25,000 bases of DNA from Botryococcus braunii (taxonomy: Eukaryota; Chlorophyta; Trebouxiophyceae). Below, in pieces: positions 1-13,464 of the stretch. Numbering within the stretch: position 1 is the stretch's first letter; the number at the start of each line of letters is the position of its first letter. Below the pieces are notes generated by a model that saw only the letters and a program-made list of their open reading frames with translations, ran no database searches and was not told the DNA's origin. The stretch spans positions 475,810 to 500,809 of the forward strand of contig KV908346.1 in NCBI GenBank assembly GCA_002005505.1, given 5' to 3'. The position numbers and the translations under genes were made by a program.

Positions 1-103
1 TGTTGCTGGAGCCCCAGTCACATGTGCAGTTGACCCTGTTGCTGGAGCCTTAGTCACCGGTGCAGTGGACCCTGTTGCTGGAGCCTTAGTCACCAGGACC
101 CCC
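1..103 (+). repeat. 36-bp tandem repeat, about 2.8 copies, cut by the window edge
   Basis: Units start at about 2, 38 and 74. Each carries the core TTGCTGGAGCC followed by a GTCAC motif. Copies differ by a few substitutions only. The repeat lies in frame with the open frame that runs to 445. Confidence 0.8.
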
Positions 104-445
104 GCAGCGCATGCCGCAGGCCCCGGAGGTGAAGCTGGGACTAAACGGCGCCGACGTAGCGTGCCGCTTTCCGTGTTGTCACTCGTTTGGTTGCTTTGCC
201 CATGTTACTGGATTTATAAGATAATCAAGTGGCTGTGCCCATGTTACTGGATTTATAAGATAATCACGTGGCTTTGCCCATGTTACTGGATTTATATTAT
301 AATCACGTGGCTATGCCCATGTTGCTGGATTTATAAGATAGTCACGTGGCTGTGCCCATGTTGCAGGATTTATAAGATAATCAAGTGGCTTTGTCCTTGC
401 CTTTTTGGGAACAATAACAGGTTACTGCCTCCTAGTTTTTTTTAA
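2..445 (+). CDS. Repeat-built open frame entering from the left edge (C-terminal part or exon of an unknown protein)
   Basis: The frame is open from base 2 to a stop at 443-445 (147 codons), so any start lies outside the window. Three parts are visible. First come about three copies of a 12-residue unit (DPVAGALVTGAV). Then a short Ala/Gly/Arg-rich stretch with four arginines. Then 5.4 copies of a 13-residue unit of the type WLCPCYWIYKIIT, each with a CPC pair and aromatic/aliphatic residues, ending in a short hydrophilic tail. Both repeat lengths (36 and 39 bp) are multiples of three and no copy carries a stop, which suits coding DNA but also two minisatellites that happen to be open. I recognise no family. 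A Cys-rich, membrane-active tail would be inference only. Confidence 0.35.
   Translation, partial: VAGAPVTCAVDPVAGALVTGAVDPVAGALVTRTPAAHAAGPGGEAGTKRRRRSVPLSVLSLVWLLCPCYWIYKIIKWLCPCYWIYKIITWLCPCYWIYIIITWLCPCCWIYKIVTWLCPCCRIYKIIKWLCPCLFGNNNRLLPPSFF
191..400 (+). repeat. 39-bp tandem repeat, 5.4 copies
   Basis: Exact 39 bp period, with units at 191, 230, 269, 308 and 347 and a partial unit from 386. Each contains GCCCATGTT, GGATTTATAAGATA and a CACGTGG or CAAGTGG junction. Several unit junctions therefore create CACGTG. Differences are point changes without indels, so the frame is kept. Confidence 0.9.
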
Positions 446-1340
446 TGGATGGACACCAAGTCTGCAAGTAGAAAACCTGATGCTGATCTAGCTGTGAGAT
501 GCACATAAGAGGGGCGGCTGGAGCCGGCTGCAGCCCAGAGCATGCCTTCAAGGGCCATCCCCTCAGACAGGATATAATCATTACTTGAAACATGATTAAC
601 AATGTGCAACATGCAGTGTGCAGTACGTGCAATGTGCAGTATATAAGATGTGCAATGTATGCAATGTGCATGTACAATGTACATGAGTGGAATGCTTCAG
701 GGGCCATACCCCTCAAGACACGATACAGTTCGCGGAGTGCAATAATGCAATGTTCATTGCACGCATGTATACAATATATGCTATGTTCAGGGCCATATGT
801 GGCAATTATAATAGCCCATGACTATGGTTATCAATGGCTTTTGTAACTGGCAGACCAGACCACGCCCCCAAGATCTTGAGGGCGTTGCTCTAAGCTTAGC
901 GTGGCTTAAGCCACGTCCTTCAAAGTTAATTTACAGCCTCTGCACTGATTCAAGCCTGCACGCGACCAAATAACGTCTTTTCCGAATCATCAGAATGGCT
1001 TACTAATAGTCCACCGTATGGATGGGCTGGGTTGCTAAGCGTTTTTGGGTGATTGCGCAAACAATTCCGTCAGGGGTTGACAACGTTGTGCGCAGAGCGC
1101 TGACGCATCTATGTACCCCCGGCTTGAGCGTATGCACGATATTGAGACTGGCCGATGAGGCGGTCTTCATACTCGGAAGAAACAATTTTTAACGTGTTTT
1201 TCTTGTGTCCATTCCCCGACAATGTTCATGTCATGGGATTCATCGATGGGACACATGCCTCTCCGCAGGCCCAGCGCCACAGGTCAACTGGCCTTGATCC
1301 TTTTGGTGTGTGCAGGTCGCCACAGGAAGCTGGTGTTTTC
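446..1340. other. Non-coding or unassigned flank
   Basis: No convincing gene. About 595-690 is a low-complexity block of GCAATGTGCA-like words with a TATATAAG at about 641. A minus-strand open frame at 1003-1185 (60 codons) has ordinary composition but no recognisable motif. Nothing else is supportable here. Confidence 0.5.
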
Positions 1341-1625
1341 GACCCAGCTAGGTAATCTCGACCTAGCTAAGTAATCTCGACCTAGCTAGGTAATCTCGAC
1401 CCAGCTAGGTAATCTCGACCTAGCTAGGTAATCTCGACCTAGCTAGGTAATCTCGACCCAGCTGGGTAATCTCGACCCAGCTAGGTAATCTCGACCCAGC
1501 TAGGTAATCTCGACCCAGCTAGGTAATCTCGACCCAGCTAGGTAATCTCGACCTGGCTAGGTAATCTCGACCTAGCTAGGTAATCTCGACCCAGCTAGGT
1601 AATCCCGACCCAGCTAGGTAATTTC
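1341..1625 (+). repeat. 15 x 19-bp tandem array with a palindromic core
   Basis: Exactly 285 bp, that is fifteen 19 bp units of the form GACCTAGCTAGGTAATCTC, without indels. In the T-variant units the core ACCTAGCTAGGT is a perfect 12 bp palindrome. In the other common variant (CCCAGCTAGGT) the symmetry is partly broken. Units alternate between the two variants, with rare singletons (AAG, TGG, GGG). There are no unique spacers, so this is a minisatellite and not a CRISPR array. It could act as a multi-site binding array for a dimeric protein or as a hairpin-prone satellite; neither is shown. Confidence 0.95.
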
Positions 1626-1641
1626 GCCTGACCGCTCTCGA

Positions 1642-1777
1642 CCTATGTGTATAGGCATTCTGGATCGAGAATGCTGAGAATCGAGAACCACATGTAGACC
1701 TCGATAGATCTGGATCGAGGTCTACATGTGGTTACTCATGAGTAACCGAAGCTGAACGAATTGATCAGTTCGTTCAG
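1642..1777. other. Chain of five consecutive inverted repeats beside the 19-bp array
   Basis: In order: arms CCTAT/ATAGG (1642-1646, 1651-1655); arms GCATTCT/AGAATGC (1655-1661, 1668-1674); a perfect 20 bp stem with an 8 nt loop (1686-1705 and 1714-1733); a perfect 18 bp palindrome centred on TCATGA (1730-1747); and a 26 bp near-perfect palindrome centred on TGATCA with one mismatch (1752-1777). They are nearly contiguous and differ in sequence, so they are separate hairpins and not copies of one. No open frame spans them. A structured RNA, a cruciform cluster or the end of a small mobile element are all possible. Confidence 0.85.
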
Positions 1778-2097
1778 TTACCAACCTCTTTGGCGTGTTC
1801 TTTACCCGTGCCCTGCTATCAGTTTCAACGTTTTTGGGTGTAAGTCATCCTTTTCGTATCAAGGGAATGTTTCTATGAACTTGACGCAAGTGAAGAGAGG
1901 CTGGACCCTCTCGCAAGGGCAGGATTTGAGACTCAGGAGCCTAGTTTGTAAAGTTCGAAGCCAAGTTGGCGAGCCAACGTCGGCAGCATGATTAGCTGCG
2001 TTGTTCTCCTATGTACTAGTGACCTGGCCCCCCAGCAACATGCCGCGTGCGCCGGGTCGTACACACTTTACAGTCTTCAATAATAAACCGCAAGGGA

Positions 2098-2282
2098 AAG
2101 GGGGGGGGAGAAGATGCATTATGGTAAAGCCATATGGTTCTAAGTCAAGGCCCAGGTGGTCACAACTACAATTGTGTGTCATAAATGCCTCTGCTATGGA
2201 CTCATGCTATGTGCTCTACAGCATGCCCAGGCAAAGGGGGAGGGGCCCCCCCTCCCAGGAGGGGGGGTGTGGAGGGGGGGGT
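2098..2282 (+). other. G-rich tracts with a G/C hairpin
   Basis: G runs at about 2100-2108, 2236-2245, 2261-2267 and 2273-2281, plus a palindrome GGGAGGGG/CCCCTCCC (2238-2245 and 2249-2256, CCC loop). The block lies 65-250 bp beyond the stop of the minus-strand hydrolase gene, so it falls in that gene's 3' flank or 3'-UTR. A complementary TGTAA (2072-2068 on the minus strand) could be its polyadenylation signal, about 275 nt after the stop. Confidence 0.5.
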
Positions 2283-2346
2283 GGTTCACAGGAAGACTTG
2301 CGAGATGGATGCTTCCTTGGCATGCAAGATTGATGGTTTCATGATG

Positions 2347-6779
<4,433 letters not shown>

Positions 6780-7197
6780 CTCCCTGACCTATAACGGACG
6801 AGTTGTCCAACTTTAACGACTAATCCATCGAACAGGTTAATGAATCAGTAGCCATATTTATCTGAGATTTTATGCAAGAAATTATTTAACTTGATGTATG
6901 ATGCATGGATCATGCCATCGGCGACTCTCGTCAGCTGATTTTTAATGTACGAATCTTAGTCACGTGGATCATGTGATCACCGTTTTGACAGGAGGGTCAT
7001 GTATCACACTGACTTGAGGAGGGACATTGATTTATTAACAAATCAGACGAGCCACCTGTTTGATATGTAATATGCATGTTACTCTCCGTTAACTTTGAAT
7101 TTTGGGCTACCAAGCTCGGTACATTCCCCGCTACAGTTGGCAAAACTGAAAGTTGCTTATTTATTTAAGTAATTTGAAACGTTTCTCACGGGAAGTG
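6780..7197. promoter_or_regulatory. Divergent promoter between the hydrolase and proteasome genes
   Basis: The 418 bp between the two start codons must hold both 5'-UTRs and both promoters. It is AT-rich compared with its surroundings. Visible elements are a CACGTG E/G-box at 6961-6966 followed by the symmetric GATCATGTGATC, and a TTATTTATTTAA stretch at about 7157-7168, 30-40 bp before the proteasome ATG. No binding protein can be named. Confidence 0.6.
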
Positions 7198-10100
7198 ATG
7201 GCAACTGCCATGCACGCTCTACGTCCTGATGGCCCAGTATGTGCAAAATCTGCTGGAACGAAAGAGCGTGCCTCTTGGAGCCCGTAAGTGTCTCGCTTGC
7301 TGCCATGTGGTTTATGCATTTTCCCTTCATTGTTGGTTTTGTTTATGAGAAATTGGTTATGGTGCAGGTACGACGATAATGGAGGGTGCGCGCAGCTGAC
7401 ACATATTCACCTAGATCATAGTTTCATTCGATCACCGACGAGTTACCAAAGTGTTTTGCAGCACAGGAGATTCCTCCTGGTGTATAATCCGTATGTGCTA
7501 AAGGGATAGAAGCTGATAACTCTTTGTATCATGTCTTAACAGGACAGCTGTGGCCGTAGCTGGTGATGATTACTGCGTAGTTGCTGCTAGCACTCGACTT
7601 TCCACAGGGTATTCCATTTTGACGCGCAATGCTACAAAGGTTGTGAAGCTGTAAGTACCCGTCGTTCATGAGTGGGCACATGGAGGCTGGCTGAAATCGC
7701 AGGGTAATTAGAGTTTGCTGCTGATTTGCTGCTGACTTTTTACCCGATGCAGATCCAACCGGACACTGGTGGTTACAGCTGGTATGCAAGCAGACATGGT
7801 AACACTCCACAAGGTTCTTCAGTACCGCAATGTTACTTACCAGTTCAACCACCGGAGGCCGTTGGGGATCCATGCTCTTGGACAGCTGCTTGCAAACACT
7901 TTGTACTACAAACGCTTCTTCCCATATTACACGTTCAACCTAGCAGTTGGCCTTGATGAAGAAGGTGAGAAACTTGTCCCCTTGTCCTCGCTTTGATACC
8001 CTGAAGAAGTTTGCGTCCATCTGTCCTTTTTGCCATGCCCACCAGTTCTGGTGTATGCCCCAGTAAATGAAACGTGTTTTTTGTACAGGTAAAGGAGCTG
8101 TCTATACGTATGACGCTGTTGGTAGCGGGGAACTCGTGGGGTATTCATGCCAGGTAATTTCGCCGGTTTTCAGTCTGCATATCTTAGTGTTGTCTCAGAG
8201 TTGGAACAGCACGTGTCAGTATCTATGCCATTGCAGGAATCCATGCTTAAGAGCTCGATGCGATATTGCACTCAAATTAGAAAGAATGTCAAAGAGTTAG
8301 ACAAAAAGTATTTAATAATAATAGTAAAAAAAGTTGGGGGGGGGGGGAGGGATCTGCGACTATGCTTTAAACCGAGGTATGTAGGCCAAACCCAGCAAGG
8401 TGTCCGCGGGTGGCTGAAAGGCTCTGAATTGTATCTTACACAAACCTTGCACATCAACTACCTTTTCCTGTTCTGGCGACGGGGTCGGTATTGTTCTTGG
8501 GCAACTTGGGGCATTGCAAATGCAGGGCTCTTCCACCTGCAAAGACATGTCCCTCATTTGCACATCCACCTTTCCAAGAATCTCTCCTGAAGGTGTAGAT
8601 CTGGCGGTCCACCCCTAAGATGCACAAATCCTGCAAGAGCCATGCCCTGGATTTTATGGCAGAGCTTCGTTGTTTGTGCCGGCTTGAGCTCAAAATGCTC
8701 AAAGTGTCTGTCAGAATTAGCTTATGAAGTTGCTGAGGAAATTTTGTTGTTCAGGGGAGCGGACGTGATTTGATGTCAGCAGTCCTTGACAATCAGCTGA
8801 AGGCAGCCAACCCCCTTGTGCTACCCAAGAAGGTGATCTTTAACAAGTTTCCCATCAGGTTTCAGAGGTCTCTCCTCTTTACCAGGGTCTGGTCTGATGG
8901 TCTGATAAATGCATGTCCAGCCCTAGCGGCTCGACTGGGTTATAATCTGCTATTCCTGTCTATCTCTCCCTCCTTGTGTTGGGACATTTCGGAAGGAATG
9001 GTCTAGCGTGTAATCCCAGCTTCAGACCCATGTCATTTATATCTCCATCTGTGTGTACTCCTACACCCGAAGTTGAACTAAAACCATTTTTTTTTGGGGG
9101 GACGTCACATGAGGGCAATGCTAAAGGATCAAAGTCTCATTATGCCATCATGGGTACCATGGACCATCATGGGTACCATGCATCATGGGTACCATGCATC
9201 ATCTTTTTTATTGACCCGCCACATTTGGTGGCTGATAACATCTCATCTCCCAACCCTGTGCACACACATAAAGCTTGATGTTCTTTTTATGAACCTGTCC
9301 CCAATAATTAGTTTTTACAAAAGATGAAAAAAAATAAACTTGATCTGTACAATCTATCTCTTGTTTCTCTTGTTTCCCTAGTTTGTCTTGAGTCTACGGT
9401 GCAGGGCTTAATTCTCTTTGTTATTTGATGATCTAATGTCAAGGCATCAAAAGGGTGGTGGCCACATCTGATATATGTTACTGCCATGATTGGGTCAGCG
9501 CCATCAAAAAGAAGTGATCTCCCCTCTTCCCCCCCCCCCTCCTTTGGGGATTATTTTGGCTGCCAAATATGTGGGAGCTAACGAGTGGGTTTGGTAAGCC
9601 ATTATGTAAAGGCGAGGAATGCCTGTGCTTAAGTTAGGTTTCCGTGGTTGGTAGTGGGATCCTTTGTTTTGAACATATTGTGTGATGGTGATGCCAGAGC
9701 TGGAAGACATCTCTTCCCCTGGACCAGGCTGTGGACCTTGTGAAGTCATGCTTCATCGCTGCAGGGGAAAGGGACATCTACACGGTATGCTTCCCTGATC
9801 TCTAAAACGGTATTTTCTTCATCCTTCCTGGAATCTTAAAGGGCAGGCCAGTGCTCTTGCGTGGCCAATGCTCAGGAAACAGTGTCTTCTGCATTATCTA
9901 TTGACAAGAGGGCAGGCACATATTTTGCGAAGGATCTTGGCTTCCGGTGTACGTTTTTATTGCTGAAATTTTATTGTTGAAATTCACTGGGTTTTTTGAT
10001 TGGGGTTACAAGAGGGAATGTGCAGTGCAGTCGGCGTTTATTGTTTTGGGATATTCGATTGTGTATCATTTCGAGGGGATGCGTGGACAGTGCCCCTTCA

Positions 10101-10483
10101 TGTACATGTTTTTATCGCACACATGTATGAGAAGGGACGGCCACAGATGATACATGTCCCTGACTGAGCTCACGAGGCTGGCATTGTTATCTACGCTTTG
10201 TTGGGTTTTGATGTGGAGTTCAGAGTGTTCCTTTTTGGTGGGATTTTCAAGAGATGTGTAGTAAAGAGTCATATGTTCCTATTAATTAGCACATGACGGT
10301 GCATGGAGAGCTGTCCTTCTGCGATGTAATGGATTAAAGAACTTCATCTATGGTCGATGATGCTGGTGTAGTTCAACTAATGACTCTCTTGTCATTGCGG
10401 CTTTGCAGGGAGACGAAGTTGAGATTTACATTATCACCAAGGATGGCATCAAGCAGGACAGACTGCCACTCAAGAAGGATTAA
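7198..10483 (+). CDS. PSMB1: 20S proteasome subunit beta type-1 (beta-6), eight exons, complete
   Basis: Exons: 7198-7283, 7368-7385, 7543-7650, 7753-7964, 8089-8153, 8755-8832, 9698-9784, 10409-10483, totalling 729 nt or 242 codons plus TAA. Beta-6 is a structural, non-catalytic subunit of the two inner heptameric rings of the 20S core, acting in nucleus and cytosol. Family signatures in order: SPYDDNGGT near residue 34, STGYSILTR, YYKRFFPYYTFN, GLDEEGKGAVYTYDAVGS, GSGRDLMSAVLDNQLK, AGERDIYTGDEVEIYIITKDGI, and a C-terminal LPLKKD. Length fits the family (roughly 220-245). The first ~28 residues are the variable leader that is trimmed in beta-6. There is no catalytic Thr1 context, as expected. 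All introns are GT-AG and phases agree throughout. Exon 2 is only 18 nt. It is expected to be expressed constitutively. Gene symbol by family (PBF1 in plants, PRE7 in yeast). Confidence 0.96.
7368..7385 (+). other. PSMB1: 18-nt microexon (exon 2) of the proteasome gene
   Basis: Bounded by GTGCAG| and |GTGCGC. It supplies the codons for YDDNG plus split codons on each side (phase 2 in, phase 2 out). Skipping it would delete six residues of the conserved N-terminal strand but keep the frame. Confidence 0.85.
9146..9202. repeat. PSMB1: 16-bp repeat with KpnI-type palindrome, three copies, in proteasome intron 6
   Basis: CATCATGGGTACCATG occurs at 9146-9161, 9165-9180 and 9181-9196, with a partial copy to 9202. 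Each unit centres on GGTACC within near-symmetric CATGGGTACCATG. Confidence 0.9.
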
Positions 10484-10677
10484 TTGGGTTACGTTTCAGA
10501 CCTCCAGAGGGGCCAACAAACCCCACCTGGACTTGGAGGGTGCACGGACACCAGCCCTTCCGGCTGCACCGCAGCTAGCTGTGTCTGAGCTCTGATGGAC
10601 CGTCATGATGTGGCATGATCTTATTGTGGTGACCTCGGGGTGGACGGGTTTCGTGGGGTGAACTTTTGTGGACCAAC

Positions 10678-10682
10678 TGTAA
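10678..10682 (+). terminator. Possible TGTAA polyadenylation signal of the proteasome gene
   Basis: TGTAA lies 195 nt after the stop. TGTAA is the usual polyadenylation signal in many green algae. A single pentamer is weak evidence. Confidence 0.3.
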
Positions 10683-10703
10683 GGGTGTTTAGGCACGCAT
10701 TGG

Positions 10704-11114
10704 TTGCACATCTGCGTGGCAAAAGCTAATCTGCAACGCCCAGCACACATGGCTGTTCCGCTTCCATGGTCTCACTTCACGAGGTTGAACTGGGTCACCC
10801 AACGTTGCTCACTTATGGCCAGCCTCAAGGGCAGCGGGCTCGCTCATGTCTCATTTGCCTTTCAGCCTGGAAGCATGTGCGTTCCCTTGCGCGTCATTTT
10901 CTGCGTGTTTTCGGAGGCTGTTGTTGTACATGGCCAAGGTTTGTACTTTGTGGTGCTGCAATGCCAGCCTAATGTGACCTTCGCAAGTTCCCGCTTCCAG
11001 CCTTTGAGTCTGGTCGACAGGGGCATGGCACGTGTAATTGAGGGCAAGCAAAAGGGCACGGGTTCCAAAAGCGAGGGAAGCGGATGGTGGGGGGGGGGGT
11101 GGGGGGGAGGGTAG
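10704..11114 (+). other. Unassigned 136-codon open frame downstream of the proteasome gene
   Basis: Open from ATG 10704 to a stop at 11112-11114. It has mixed composition and ends in a Gly/Trp stretch coded by a G-rich tract at 11088-11113. No family motif, no splice support. It may only be 3' flank. 11115-11600 holds loosely repeated GGTCAAGTTCTG words and nothing else I can name. Confidence 0.15.
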
Positions 11115-11600
11115 GCGTTTGTTTGGCGGGACTTCAGTATTGCAGTTGCTCTGCGACTATGGCTTTTCTGCAGTATTGGGTCATGCTGGCAAACACAGTT
11201 TGTTGGTCCTCCAAAAGCCGGGTCAAGTTTATATGCAGTGTTGGCACATGCTAGCAGGCACGGTCTGTGTTTCCTCTCCAGGCCTGCTGGTCAAGTTCTG
11301 CTAAGGGCTCCTTGTCCTATCAAGCCGCTTGGTCCTGCCAAGGGCCCTGGATCATGTTTTTAAAGGCCCCCTGATCAAGTTCTGTCATGACCCCAGCCAA
11401 TTCTGTCAAGTACCCCTATTCACGTATATCTGCTTTGTTGGGTCCTGCAGACAGAGAATGTTGATGGTCCTCTCAAAGCCCACTTGTCAAACCCCAAAAT
11501 TGAGTGCAAAAGCACCCCCCCCCCCCTTTTTGATTAAAAGCACAAGAACGTCTGGCTTCAGACATCATTGGTGCTGTTTTGGAGTAAATCATTGAGAAGA

Positions 11601-12098
<498 letters not shown>

Positions 12099-12328
12099 CA
12101 GGTGTCACTTGAATTTGGTTGGGCGTTCGTGTTTACGAAAATACTTTCCCAAAATATTATTCAAAGGTCATGTCGGAAGAATGCGGGCTTGCAGGAACCA
12201 CGCCCGTGTCATGACATGCATCCAGGGTTAACTTCAATGCCAACTTTAGACATGGGCGTGGTTGTTTCAGTAACCCTACATTGAAGGGATCTGACTCCAG
12301 TAACATAGATCTATCTGTGCGTTGGCAG

Positions 12329-12474
12329 GATTCTTATGGATTGCTGTCGTGCCGAACAGACCAAGAGCTGATCTGCAGGCAGTACGAGAACTTGCAGTAA
12401 GGCTTCTCACGGAACAAAACATCATGGCCATTAAGAAAGGAAGAAACAAATTTCAGTCAGGATTTACGGCTTAA
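12329..12474 (+). other. Orphan exon-like open segment
   Basis: After GTTGGCAG| the frame FLWIAVVPNRPRADLQAVRE continues for about 47 codons to TAA at 12472-12474. Composition is protein-like and it contains a possible donor (TTGCA|GTAAGG at 12396). I recognise no family. It could be an upstream exon or 5'-UTR of the protease gene, or a decayed gene. Confidence 0.2.
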
Positions 12475-12534
12475 TTCTCTGTGAAAATGTCGAGTTGAGA
12501 AGACATGTTGCTTTCTTTCGTAAGTGGATGCTCG

Positions 12535-12665
12535 AACTGCTGCGACAGCGGCGTGTGCGTGTAAACCCGGCAAACGTCGGCGTGCGGACCGCGGTGCGGG
12601 ACGGGGTCGGCACATGCCGTACCGAGAGGTGCCGCGGGCGGTACCCCACTGGTGCGTCCTCGTGC
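12535..12665. other. GC-rich, CpG-dense island
   Basis: About 130 bp with many CG dinucleotides (GGACCGCGGTGCGGGACGGG type), sharply different from the AT-rich sequence on both sides. Both strands are open here but no family is visible. It lies 800-930 bp upstream of the protease start, so a promoter-associated island is one explanation. Confidence 0.35.
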
Positions 12666-12994
12666 TTTCAGCGGAGATGAGCTGGTGTGATAGATTCTTG
12701 TATGGCAAACATAGGAATTGCAGGAAGATGCTGAAATCACCAAACAAATAGGCAAAGGTTGACACCTCCTTTTTGCCATATAAGTCTATGAAATGCCTCT
12801 TGCTTCTGCTATTTGTACCCTGTTCTCAGAGCGGTTGAGGGGCTGACAACCCCCTGGGTTTTCAGACAGTACTTTGACTGCTCTCAGATAACGAAGTTGT
12901 ACAAATATGATGGGAACGAAACTGCTTAGAATTTCCATTTGGCCTTGATTCATTGCCTTCGTCAAAAGTGGTGACGCTTTCTTCCTTGCCACAG

Positions 12995-13290
12995 TCAAGG
13001 TCTGATACCCAACGCAGTGGAAGACGCCTCCTGGTACAATTCCAAAGCAGGGGAGGCTTGAGAAGCTTGTCCTGCATTGTTTTCCTGCCGTTTTTTGGGG
13101 GGAAGGAGGGCTACCGCCAGTGGCTACTAGCCACTCTTCCCGTGCTTGGCCTCACCGAGAACCTTCCTCGTGACCCGCGAGCCGTGAGTCCCCTGAATCG
13201 AGGGGCAGTACTGTACGTGCAGCGTGCCTATTGCTGCTCGATTTCAACGCGTCCGGCCAAGGTTCTGCGAACCTCGACCCCGTCCAAGGT
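12995..13290 (+). other. Possible upstream exon before the protease gene
   Basis: An open stretch bounded by TTGCCACAG| (12994) and CCAAG|GTAACG (13290/13291). The frame is open throughout and contains FFGGKEGYRQWLLATLPVLG. Its donor phase (0) matches the in-frame sequence beginning EKCATPL at 13419, which runs into the protease start exon. It could therefore extend the protease N-terminus or be 5'-UTR. No homology recognised. Confidence 0.25.
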
Positions 13291-13464
13291 AACGCCCATG
13301 CTCTGTATTCAAAGATAGAAGAACTGAAGAGATCTGTATTCTGAACGTTTTGTCCTATTTATGATCCAGTGTTTCAACTGAAGTGAATATAATCTGCTTG
13401 ATGTGCTGACGACCAGGAAAAGTGTGCTACCCCATTGGCATGGGCACCGGCCAGCAAGGCCCGG

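Noticed and set aside
1341..1625. CRISPR-like regular array
   Set aside because: Units are contiguous with no unique spacers, and the context is a eukaryotic intron-rich genome.
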